A stretch of DNA of 9,416 nucleotides. Source: Burkholderiales bacterium (GTDB taxonomy: Bacteria > Pseudomonadota > Gammaproteobacteria > Burkholderiales > Burkholderiaceae_C). The position numbers and the translations under genes are program-made. Each line of letters opens with the position of its first letter. Within the stretch, counting starts at the first letter, position 1. The stretch is from positions 1 through 9,416 of the forward strand of contig JANXTP010000011.1 of assembly GCA_025352345.1 (NCBI GenBank), in the 5' to 3' direction. The notes beneath the pieces were generated by a model, which saw only the letters and a list, made by a program, of their open reading frames with translations, searched no databases and was not told where the DNA came from. Shown piece after piece: positions 1-6,139 of the stretch.

Positions 1-159
1 CAGCCGCTCGCCCAGCAGGCCCAACTTTTCCGCCATGTCCACCAGCGCCGCGTTGACGCGGAAGTCATGGCTGGGCAAACGTGAGCGTCCAGCCACCCCA
101 CCTTGCTTTGAGCCGGTAGCGGCGTGACGATGGTGTCCACCTACTCGATTGGTGGACAC
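1..159 (-). other. Unrecognised open frame running off the left edge
   Basis: On the minus strand one frame is open from an in-frame stop at 160-162 to the window edge. Its last visible part reads LPSHDFRVNAALVDMAEKLG, then LLGERL, with strongly G/C-ending codons, so it looks more like coding sequence than the other frames do. A GTG at 94-96, preceded by an AAGG-like stretch, could be a start and would give an N-terminus of MAGRSRLPSHDF. I do not recognise a family. Since the next kilobase is transposon debris, it may be another transposase fragment or an accessory gene outside the polysaccharide locus. It could also be a chance open frame, because only about 30 convincing residues are visible. 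Confidence 0.25.
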
Positions 160-160
160 C
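132..160. repeat. Perfect 10-bp inverted repeat just upstream of the tnpA remnant
   Basis: GGTGTCCACC at 132-141 and GGTGGACACC at 151-160 are perfect reverse complements separated by 9 bases. The second arm ends 5 bases before the ATG (166) of the IS66-type tnpA remnant. A short direct repeat overlaps the arms (CACCTACTC and CACCTATTC). It could be a transposase or repressor binding site, a hairpin limiting tnpA translation, or part of an element terminus. The sequence alone does not decide between these. Confidence 0.6.
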
Positions 161-165
161 TATTC

Positions 166-620
166 ATGAACTCCAACCCCGTGATCCGGCGACGTCATGG
201 CGCCGAACCAAAGGACAGTGTCTTGTCGCCGTGCGACGAGCCCAGCGCGTCGACCTCCGCAGTTGCACTGGCCCACGGCCTCAATGCCAATCTCGTACGG
301 AAGTGGCCAGCGGGCCGAGGCTTCAAGCGCGCTGGCCTTGAGGCACCGCCGGCGCCATCCTCGGCGATCCAGCCTGTCGCGGCACCGGCCAGTGCTACTC
401 CCGTTGTTGGCACCCAGTTCGCGCCCATCGTCTTGGCCGGCACTGACCCAAGCCAAGCATGCCGATCTATCCAGCACACCCGTTGCGGCCCAGGGCGAAC
501 CCACCATCCACATTGAACTGCTCCGAGGCCCATCCAGTGCTGACGGTGCACTAGCCTGCATCGGTCGGCGCCGTTTGCGCAGTGTGGCTGCGCGAGTTGG
601 CTAGCGGCTGGCTGAGGTGA
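166..620 (+). pseudogene. tnpA: IS66-family accessory protein TnpA remnant (two frameshifts, one stop)
   Basis: IS66 TnpA is a small helix-turn-helix accessory protein encoded upstream of tnpB and the DDE transposase tnpC. The start at ATG 166 gives MNSNPVIRRRHGAE, and the helix-turn-helix part includes ALAHGLNANLVRKW, a wording typical of this family. Reading then needs a shift at about 435-445 into the frame carrying PTIHIELLRG, and another at about 527-534 into the frame carrying VCAVWLRELASGWLR, which ends at TGA 618-620. In that third frame TAG at 552-554 sits where a Trp codon is expected. The TGA overlaps the GTG start of tnpB, the normal IS66 arrangement. The gene cannot make a full protein without repair. 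That it is IS66 TnpA is fairly sure; the exact shift points are approximate. Confidence 0.8.
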
Positions 621-712
621 TCCGCATCGACCAACTCTGGCTATGCACCTCGCACGTGGAAATGCGCGCCCGCGCCGACCGGCTGCTGTTCGCGGTCTTG
701 ACGACGCTGAAG
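617..712 (+). pseudogene. tnpB: IS66-family TnpB, N-terminal fragment
   Basis: The frame opens at GTG 617 with MIRIDQLWLCTSHVEMRARA, followed by DRLL, which matches the start of IS66 TnpB (the 'IS66 Orf2 like' protein, normally about 110-120 residues). The GTGA overlap with the tnpA stop supports this start. After roughly 25-32 residues the similarity ends, and the motif expected next (a GYLF-N-R type stretch) is missing. The same bases then belong to the opposite-strand IS3 fragment. The open frame continues to about 868, but that part has no TnpB character. The function of TnpB is uncertain even in intact elements; this fragment is not expected to work. Confidence 0.7.
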
Positions 713-718
713 AGGCCC

Positions 719-979
719 GTCACGCTCCATCTTGACCCGAGCCAGCTCGGCACGCAGCAGCGCCAGTTCCATTTACTCGGCACTCACGGGCTTGTCGCCT
801 GCGTCCCTCAGTTGCGCCTTCTCGCAGGGCCGCACCCAGTCGCCCAGCATCTGTTTCGGCATGCCTAGCGCCTTGGCCGTCAGCCCCAAGTATTGCCCGC
901 CTTTGACAAGCCGAACTGCCACCAGCTTGAACTCCAACGTGCACCACGCGCGATGCACCGGGTCGTATATCTTGCCCAT
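719..979 (-). pseudogene. IS3-family transposase OrfA, interrupted and truncated
   Basis: OrfA of IS3-family elements carries the helix-turn-helix that recognises the element ends and is fused to the OrfB integrase by frameshifting. From ATG 979 (GAGAAG at 985-990 is a plausible ribosome site) the product begins MGKIYDPVHRAWCTLEFKL, then has the helix-turn-helix stretch LTAKALGMPKQMLGDWVR (about residues 30-50). A TAA at 773-775 follows GDKPVSAE. In the same frame after it comes MELALLRAELARVKMERD, the leucine-rich coiled segment expected next in this family, so the stop is a premature nonsense change (CAA to TAA is the simplest explanation). Similarity stops after codon 719-721 at the junction with the IS66 fragment, and orfB is absent. 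Confidence 0.78.
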
Positions 980-1041
980 GATCACTTCTCTGTTTGCTGA
1001 ATTTGAGCATCAGCCACGGAGTACGTTTTTCGAGGGCATGG

Positions 1042-3831
1042 TCAGTAGTAGCAGGCCTTGAGCTTGCCAGGCGCAGGGTCGGTCCCAAAGTACTGATTCG
1101 TACACGGAACACTGCCCGTGAGATTGCGCTTGATGACAAACAGTCCGCTGGCGCCGTAGGACACGTCGGCCACGGTGCCCGAGGGCAGCACGCAAGTGCC
1201 ACCCTCGACAGCACATGACACACCGTTGGACCCACTGCTGATCGAGATGGCAACCGGCGCGCTGGTGGTCTGCGCCCCGAGGTTGTCGGTGGCCCGGGCT
1301 GTGAGGGTATGGGTGCCCAGCGTGGCGACCCAGGACAGGCTGTAGGGCGCAGCGGTGGTAACGCCCAGCGAGGTCGCACCGTCAAAGAACTCAACGCTGG
1401 CAATGGTGCCGTCGCTGTCAGCGGCAGTGGCCGACAGGATGACAGCGGTGCCAGCGCTGTAGGTGCCACTCGCGATCGGTGAGGTCAGGGCCACCGTGGG
1501 GGCCGCGTTGCTGCCCTGGCTGACCACTGTGTAGTAGCAGGCCTTGAGCTTGCCAGGCGCAGGGTCGGTCCCAAAGTACTGATTCGTACACGGAACACTG
1601 CCCGTGAGATTGCGCTTGATGACAAACAGTCCATTGCCGTAGTAGACGTCCGCCGTGGCTCCAACGGGCAGCACACAAGTGGAGCCTTCCGACGCACAGT
1701 ACTGGGTCGTTCCGATCGAGCCCGTGGCAGCGGCAGAGGTCGTCTGCTTGCCTTGGTTATCGGTGGCCCGTGCCGTCAGCGAATACGGGCCTGGCTGCGG
1801 AGTCCACTCGAGCACATACGGAGCAGCCAACACACTGCCCAACAGATTGGTCCCATTGAAGAACTCGACCTTGACCACGCTCCCGTCTGCGTCCGACGCC
1901 GTAGCTGACAGCGTAATCTTTGCACCCGCCGCGAAGGGCTCGTTCGTGGGCGGCCAAGTCAGTTGGACGGTCGGCGCCAAGTTGCCTGCCGGGGCGATTG
2001 CATAAAAGCAGCTCTTGACTTGCCCGGGTGCAGGATCACCGCCAAACGACGTGCTTGAACAGGCCAGGCTTGCACTGACTCCGCGCTGGACCGAGTAGAG
2101 GCCGTTGGCCCCATAAAAAATATCAACGAGCGTGCCTGCAGGAAACACGCAGGTACCACCCTCCGCAGCACAGAGAAGGATGGGGGATCCATCAAACGAA
2201 ACTGAGATGGTTGCGACCGAACTGACAGCTTGTGCGCCTCGGTTGTCGGTGGCAATCGCCGTCAAGCGGTGAGGGCCTTGCGTGGCTGTCCAGATCACCG
2301 AGTAGGGTGCCGACGTGTCACTGCCAAGCGACGACGTCCCATCGAAGAATTCCACCTTGGAGATGCTGCCGTCGGCATCAGCAGCCTGGGCTGTGAGCGT
2401 GACCTGGGCACCCACGGTGAATGTGGCGCCGGTCGTTGGTGAAGTCAGGCCGACGGTCGGCAGCAGATTGCTCGGCGGGGCACCTGGAAGCACTGGTGGC
2501 TTGTAGAGCCACACGCCGGCGTCCCCAGTGGCACCGTTGTACTCGTCCAGCGCCACATACGCGCCCAGTTGCTTGATGTACTTCCACTTCCCAAAGACTC
2601 CCGTCGCGAATTTCCCGGTCGGTTGGGCTAGCGTCTGACTCTGGACCGTGGTGGCATGCCACTGCTGGCGCAGGTTGCCTGCGGCATCGGTTTCGGCTCG
2701 GAAAACATAGACCGTGCCGCCCTGGGTACCGTCCCAGGCCACATACTGGTCAAGTATCTCGTCGTAATCCAGCCCGACTCCCGTGGCCAGCGACAAGGGA
2801 GAGCCATCTTCCTTGACAAGGTCGACGCCGAATTCGACCACCACGGAAGTCGACGATGCGCCTGTCAGCTTCCAGACGAGCAGGTCGTTCGCGTTGGTCA
2901 CAACGCCTGTCGTTCTCACGAAAAGGTTGCGGGCTGTGTCGATCGTGCCGGCGCCTTCAAAGGCAGCGACGCTCGTGGTACGACCAATCCATTCGATCTG
3001 GTCCGACTCCCCGTTGGCCAAGTTGCCAACGGCGTACCTGAACAGCGATGGCAGGCCGCTCTGATTGGCGTCGGCCGTCACGTAGACGACGTCCCTGCCG
3101 CCCTCCGTGCGATAGGCGGTGGTCCCATTGATGTGGGATGCCAGTGTTGCACCGGACTGAAACAGCCGTCGATCAGACCACATCAGGCCGCCACCAACCG
3201 ACGGATCGAAACCCGATCCGGTTGATCCACCGACCTTGTTTGCATCGGCAAGGTTCGGATTCCACATCCATGGGCCCGTGCGGGTGACTGCCCCGCCAAT
3301 GGGCGCTCGGAAAATCCCACCATACGGGTGCGTTGCCCCACCAAAGGTCATGAATCGATCGTTGATCGGCAGGAACAGGTTGTTGTCGTAGGTGTGTGCC
3401 GACTGCGGGGCGGAGTTGTCGGTCACCATGTAGTCGGGCGAATACACGCCAGAAGGCAACGACCCCCGGCTCCACAGGCCCGTGGAACCGCTGAACACGT
3501 ACATCTCATTGCCGAGGTAGTTGTAATGACCGCCGCCGAACAACAACAGATTGCCGCGCGTCGAATCCCATGCAAAGGAACTCCAGGCGACCACAACGCG
3601 GCCCGGATTGGACAGACCCGACGAAGGAACGGCAGAAGAACCGACCGCAAACGATGCGCTGAATGAATTGACGTTCGCCTGCACCCAGGAGCCAGGCGTC
3701 ACGGAATCCACCAGCCCTTTCAGGCGCTGAAGATCCTGGGCACTGGTAGGCTGCAAGGCTGCGGCCAGGACCACTGCCGCACTACAAAAAAGATGCCGTA
3801 GGGAATTGCGCTGATGCTCAGACGTTGTCAT
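1042..3831 (-). CDS. Secreted Kelch-like protein with three Ig-like/four-cysteine repeats
   Basis: A 929-residue protein. An N-terminal signal peptide (about 1-31: basic start, LFCSAAVVLAAAL core, likely cut near TSA-Q) indicates export. Residues about 80-445 look like a Kelch/galactose-oxidase-type beta-propeller, with blade-like stretches such as LLLFGGGHYNYLGNEMYVF (95-113) and NDRFMTFGGATHPYGG (157-172). Then come three tandem units, each an Ig-like domain of the bacterial Big_7 type (about 456-547, 614-705, 774-865; each with GT.LG and ATDN signatures) followed by a module of about 58 residues with four cysteines (about 550-607, 710-768, 872-929) sharing EGGTC/EGSTC, a YG near the middle, FG.DPAPG, and a final C-F/Y-Y. 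GGAG at 3839-3842 lies 7 bases before the ATG. No PEP-CTERM, LPXTG or membrane anchor is seen, and the protein ends exactly at the close of the third cysteine module. The propeller plus Ig-like repeats suggest a cell-surface or matrix protein, possibly glycan-binding; catalytic activity cannot be claimed. It may be cotranscribed with the upstream methyltransferase, or use its own promoter in the 114-base gap. Confidence 0.85.
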   Translation of the reverse strand: MTTSEHQRNSLRHLFCSAAVVLAAALQPTSAQDLQRLKGLVDSVTPGSWVQANVNSFSASFAVGSSAVPSSGLSNPGRVVVAWSSFAWDSTRGNLLLFGGGHYNYLGNEMYVFSGSTGLWSRGSLPSGVYSPDYMVTDNSAPQSAHTYDNNLFLPINDRFMTFGGATHPYGGIFRAPIGGAVTRTGPWMWNPNLADANKVGGSTGSGFDPSVGGGLMWSDRRLFQSGATLASHINGTTAYRTEGGRDVVYVTADANQSGLPSLFRYAVGNLANGESDQIEWIGRTTSVAAFEGAGTIDTARNLFVRTTGVVTNANDLLVWKLTGASSTSVVVEFGVDLVKEDGSPLSLATGVGLDYDEILDQYVAWDGTQGGTVYVFRAETDAAGNLRQQWHATTVQSQTLAQPTGKFATGVFGKWKYIKQLGAYVALDEYNGATGDAGVWLYKPPVLPGAPPSNLLPTVGLTSPTTGATFTVGAQVTLTAQAADADGSISKVEFFDGTSSLGSDTSAPYSVIWTATQGPHRLTAIATDNRGAQAVSSVATISVSFDGSPILLCAAEGGTCVFPAGTLVDIFYGANGLYSVQRGVSASLACSSTSFGGDPAPGQVKSCFYAIAPAGNLAPTVQLTWPPTNEPFAAGAKITLSATASDADGSVVKVEFFNGTNLLGSVLAAPYVLEWTPQPGPYSLTARATDNQGKQTTSAAATGSIGTTQYCASEGSTCVLPVGATADVYYGNGLFVIKRNLTGSVPCTNQYFGTDPAPGKLKACYYTVVSQGSNAAPTVALTSPIASGTYSAGTAVILSATAADSDGTIASVEFFDGATSLGVTTAAPYSLSWVATLGTHTLTARATDNLGAQTTSAPVAISISSGSNGVSCAVEGGTCVLPSGTVADVSYGASGLFVIKRNLTGSVPCTNQYFGTDPAPGKLKACYY
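1045..1146 (-). repeat. 102-bp perfect direct repeat, copy in third cysteine module
   Basis: Identical over 102 bases to 1531-1632 (offset 486). It encodes 34 identical residues from GLFVIKRNL to LKACYY, the C-terminal half of the four-cysteine module. The copy ends directly at the stop codon (1042-1044). Outside it the modules are clearly diverged in DNA and protein, so this block was copied or converted recently. Confidence 0.95.
1531..1632 (-). repeat. 102-bp perfect direct repeat, copy in second cysteine module
   Basis: Partner of 1045-1146, inside the second four-cysteine module of the Kelch/Ig-like protein. After this copy the protein continues into TVVSQGSNAAPTV and the third Ig-like domain, whereas after the other copy it stops. 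The first cysteine module (about 2010-2180) is homologous but much less similar. Confidence 0.95.
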
Positions 3832-3945
3832 CGAGAAGCTCCGTTAGCGAGGCTGCAGCGCCGCCGGTCATGGCCAGAATTTTCACTCGAAAGCGGCCTC
3901 CAAGTGCGCCTAATCATGCCTACAAGCGCACATACCCCCCCCTAT
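3832..3945. other. Intergenic spacer with inverted repeat and C8 tract
   Basis: A 114-base gap between the methyltransferase stop and the Kelch/Ig-like gene start. It holds the ribosome site GGAG (3839-3842, minus strand), an inverted repeat GTGCGC (3904-3909) / GCGCAC (3926-3931) with a 16-base gap, and eight consecutive C at 3935-3942 (G8 as read on the transcribed side). No convincing -35/-10 pair or U-tailed terminator hairpin was found, so whether the downstream gene has its own promoter is open. Confidence 0.5.
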
Positions 3946-4857
3946 TCAAGCGGGTCGAGCAGCCCCTGGCCCTGCAGTCGCGCGCTCGCTGCGCCTTCTG
4001 GCCACCAGAACCTGATCGTCGCCCTGCCTCAGCAAGGGACCCATCCAGACCAGCGGAATAAAGGCTGCGCAATAAGCCGCCCATTTCAACGAGCGGAACC
4101 AGCCCCGCACGCTGCCGAACGAATAGCTGACAGGGATGCGCTGGTGATGCACCGCCACCACGTCGAAGCCCGCTTGCTGGGCGAGTCGCGTCAGCGTGGC
4201 GACGCTGAACTGGTACAGATGCCCTGGCGGTTCGGCATGGCCCCAGAAGCCCAGGCGGTGCGCCAGCCGCAGCGAAAGGCGTGGGTACAGGCCGTCAGCG
4301 TTGGGCGTCTTCAGCACCAACAGCCCACCGGGAGCCATGATGCCGCCAACGAGTGACAGTGTGGCCAGCGGGTCCGGCAAGTGTTCGATCACGTCCCAGA
4401 AGGTCACCACATCAAAGCTGTTGGGGGGGTAACTGTCGGCGCGCAGTTCACCGGTCTTCACGTCCAGGCCATGCGCTTCGCGCGCGATTTTTGACGAGTC
4501 GGACGAATACTCCAGTCCCTGCCCAGGCCAGCCACTGGCACGCGCGGCATTCAGGAAGATGCCGGTAGAGCAGCCAATGTCGAGCAACCTGCCGGTTTGA
4601 ACGTGGCGCCGCAATACACGCAGGTTCAGCGCGGCTTCACGTTCATGGAACGCCTTCGAGGCCTCGTCGACGTCGAGCACAGCGTGGTAACCCGATTCGA
4701 AGGAATAGAGGTGCGCTCGCTGCTCGTCGGTCGGAGGATTGCTGACGAAGATCAGGCCACAGGCACGGCAGCGCGCCAGATCAAAGCCGTCCTTGTTCAG
4801 CAGGGCATCGAAGTGGGCGCGGCCGCAGAGTTTGCAGGCTTCAACGGCCAGGTTCAT
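3946..4857 (-). CDS. SAM-dependent methyltransferase with N-terminal zinc ribbon
   Basis: A 303-residue class I methyltransferase (Methyltransf_23-like). The N-terminus has two CxxC pairs (C8-x2-C11 and C30-x2-C33), the zinc-ribbon-like head seen in many sugar- or polysaccharide-locus methyltransferases. The SAM-binding motif I is LLDIGCSTGIF (91-101), the acidic motif II region is around GLEYS (114-118), and the post-II stretch is VVTFWDVIEHLPDP (150-163), followed by GGLLVLKTPN (177-186). A hydrophobic stretch at about 258-276 could touch the membrane. The ATG at 4855-4857 is chosen because it overlaps the glycosyltransferase stop as ATGA, implying translational coupling; an in-frame ATG at 4896 would reach 39 bases into the upstream gene and has no visible ribosome site. 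Likely role (inference): methylating a sugar or lipid-linked glycan in polysaccharide synthesis. A run of seven C in the coding strand (4423-4429, encoding Tyr-Pro-Pro-Asn at 143-146) is a slippage-prone site. The substrate is unknown. Confidence 0.88.
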   Translation of the reverse strand: MNLAVEACKLCGRAHFDALLNKDGFDLARCRACGLIFVSNPPTDEQRAHLYSFESGYHAVLDVDEASKAFHEREAALNLRVLRRHVQTGRLLDIGCSTGIFLNAARASGWPGQGLEYSSDSSKIAREAHGLDVKTGELRADSYPPNSFDVVTFWDVIEHLPDPLATLSLVGGIMAPGGLLVLKTPNADGLYPRLSLRLAHRLGFWGHAEPPGHLYQFSVATLTRLAQQAGFDVVAVHHQRIPVSYSFGSVRGWFRSLKWAAYCAAFIPLVWMGPLLRQGDDQVLVARRRSERATAGPGAARPA

Positions 4858-5900
4858 GTCCCTGTGCGAGAGTTGGATAAGCGGCGGTAGATACATTCAA
4901 GCTGTTCGGCGACGGCGTCCCAGCTCATCTTGGCGACCACCGAACGCGCGCGACCGGGCGCAGGTGGCCGCGCCAGAAAGTCGATCACCGCATGGCGGAT
5001 GGCGGCATGATCATCGGGAGCCACTTCGCGCGTCACGTCGGCGGGCAACTCGAAGTCCATCGTGTGGTTGTTCGTCAGCACGGCAGGCCGGTCGGAGGCC
5101 AGCGCCTCGAGGATCGAATTCGGCATGCCCTCATGACGGCTGGGGATCGCCACGACAGCGGCGGCCGCATAGGCCGAGGCAATCAGTTCGCCATGGGGTA
5201 ATTCGCCCAAGTGATGCACACGTGGCCCGCCCTCCGCCAGGCAGGTCGCCAGGTAGTCTTGTTCGGCCTGGCCTGCATACCCGATGAGCACGATGTCGAC
5301 ATCCACGCCCTTCAGCGCGCGCACGAGGCCGAGCTGGTTCTTCACATCGCCGATGAGCCCCGTGTGCAGCACGAAGGGTCGTGGCAGCGGCCAGCGCTGG
5401 AGGAAAGCTTCAGGGCCAGCGCGGAAAAACTCTTCTCCGATGCCGTTGTGCACGATGCTGATCTTGTTGACAGGCATCAGATAGCCCTCGGTCAGAATGC
5501 GACGCTCGATGCCTCCCAATACCACCAAGTGGTCAGCCAGCGTCAGGCCGGTGACCACCTGCTGGTAGCTGGTGGTCAGGTCCCAGCGTGTCAAGCGGCC
5601 GACGACGCGCGAGATGAACCGCGCGCGAATGCCCTCCCAGCGACTGAATGGCGGATTCAGGATTGTCGAGATGACGACTGGCAAGCCATCATTCTTCGCC
5701 TGCTCGACGACACGGTGGTTGCCGTTGTACGGCGCGAACAGATGCACCAGGTCATAGTCGGAAAGGCGTTCGCGCATGGGGTCGAACAAACGAGCCTCGA
5801 CACCACGCCGGTTCAACGCATCGACGGTTCTCCCGACTTTCATCTTCAGGCCGCCGCCAGTCTGGAACAGCATGGGATAAGACAAAACGGCAACTCGCAT
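4854..5900 (-). CDS. Glycosyltransferase, family 4 type (GT-B fold)
   Basis: A 348-residue retaining glycosyltransferase of the GT4 type, expected to be cytoplasmic and to use a nucleotide-sugar donor. The N-terminal Rossmann half starts MRVAVLSYPMLFQTGGGLKM (1-20), with the glycine-rich acceptor-side loop. The inter-domain region carries ISIVHNGIGEEFF (147-159), and the C-terminal half starts near FVLHTGLIGDVKNQ (176-189), with the usual Lys187-Asn188. The E-x7-E signature is EGMPNSILE (257-265), preceded by IPSRH. The ATG at 5898-5900 is the natural start for this family, but there is no good Shine-Dalgarno sequence before it. It is the first gene of the minus-strand run and is coupled to the methyltransferase by a 4-base overlap. 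The product should add one sugar of a surface polysaccharide; the donor and acceptor cannot be read from the sequence. Confidence 0.92.
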   Translation of the reverse strand: MRVAVLSYPMLFQTGGGLKMKVGRTVDALNRRGVEARLFDPMRERLSDYDLVHLFAPYNGNHRVVEQAKNDGLPVVISTILNPPFSRWEGIRARFISRVVGRLTRWDLTTSYQQVVTGLTLADHLVVLGGIERRILTEGYLMPVNKISIVHNGIGEEFFRAGPEAFLQRWPLPRPFVLHTGLIGDVKNQLGLVRALKGVDVDIVLIGYAGQAEQDYLATCLAEGGPRVHHLGELPHGELIASAYAAAAVVAIPSRHEGMPNSILEALASDRPAVLTNNHTMDFELPADVTREVAPDDHAAIRHAVIDFLARPPAPGRARSVVAKMSWDAVAEQLECIYRRLSNSRTGT

Positions 5901-6139
5901 CTGCGGATTTTGGGGCCGTTACCACGCACCTGGCGCAACGAGACGCCCAGCGCGCGCAACTCCTCACGCTAATCGCTTTCAGTGCACCCCGTTGGAGATG
6001 GCCCGACCTTGTGTGAGGCTCCTTATATTTGTCAGTGGAGTGTTCCACCATTCACGATTCACACGGTCACGTGAAATCCTGCAGCGTCAAAGCAAATCGG
6101 CCGGGTCAGAATTCAAGTCCTGTTCGTAAAACGCACCCT
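5901..6139. promoter_or_regulatory. Divergent intergenic region, probable promoters for both sides
   Basis: A 239-base non-coding gap between two genes read outward, so it should hold a promoter in each direction. It contains an AT-rich TTATATTTG (6023-6031) in an otherwise GC-rich setting, with TATATT usable as a plus-strand -10 but no matching -35. It also has a small hairpin GTGGA/TCCAC (6035-6039, 6044-6048), and TTCACG (6051-6056) / CGTGAA (6070-6075), overlapping the 8-base palindrome TCACGTGA (6067-6074); these are candidate operators. I found no convincing sigma-54 (TGGC-N8-TGC-like) site. Neither flanking start codon has a clear Shine-Dalgarno sequence. Confidence 0.4.

Larger units (their letters stand above)
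124..1000. mobile_element. Composite of two decayed insertion sequences (IS66-type and IS3-type)
   Basis: This stretch contains no intact gene. Its left part is an IS66-type tnpA-tnpB head on the plus strand. Its right part is the head of an IS3-type orfA on the minus strand. The two open toward each other and are fused at about 700-720, where both protein similarities stop. Neither an IS66 tnpC nor an IS3 orfB follows, so both elements lost their catalytic genes. The outer limits are uncertain because I could not identify matched terminal repeats or target-site duplications. The right end lies somewhere between the orfA start (979) and the neighbouring stop codon (1042). It marks a recombination-prone border of the polysaccharide locus. 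Confidence 0.6.

Noticed and set aside
720..1469. A 249-codon open frame on the minus strand spanning the IS3 fragment and the end of the Kelch/Ig-like gene
   Set aside because: It is out of frame with both recognised proteins, is low-complexity Pro/Ser/Arg-rich and has no family resemblance; it is a GC-rich shadow frame.
1045..1632. The two 102-base repeats as part of a CRISPR or satellite array
   Set aside because: There are only two copies, in frame inside a protein-coding module with homologous flanks; they are intragenic repeats.
2656..3225. Plus-strand 189-codon frame opposite the Kelch-like region
   Set aside because: It is antisense to the coding frame, with no motif and no ribosome site.
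4858..4896. Longer methyltransferase start at 4896
   Set aside because: It would overlap the glycosyltransferase by 43 bases and has no ribosome site; the ATGA overlap at 4854-4857 is the normal coupled start.
5995..6016. Possible sigma-54 promoter (TGGCCC, then TTGTG)
   Set aside because: The GC pair of the -12 element is missing and the spacing is off, so it does not meet the consensus.
6029..6139. Upstream extension of the synthetase to a TTG start (37 extra residues)
   Set aside because: TTG is an unlikely start, the extension has no family similarity and does not supply an MCG N-terminus; ATG 6140 is the better choice.
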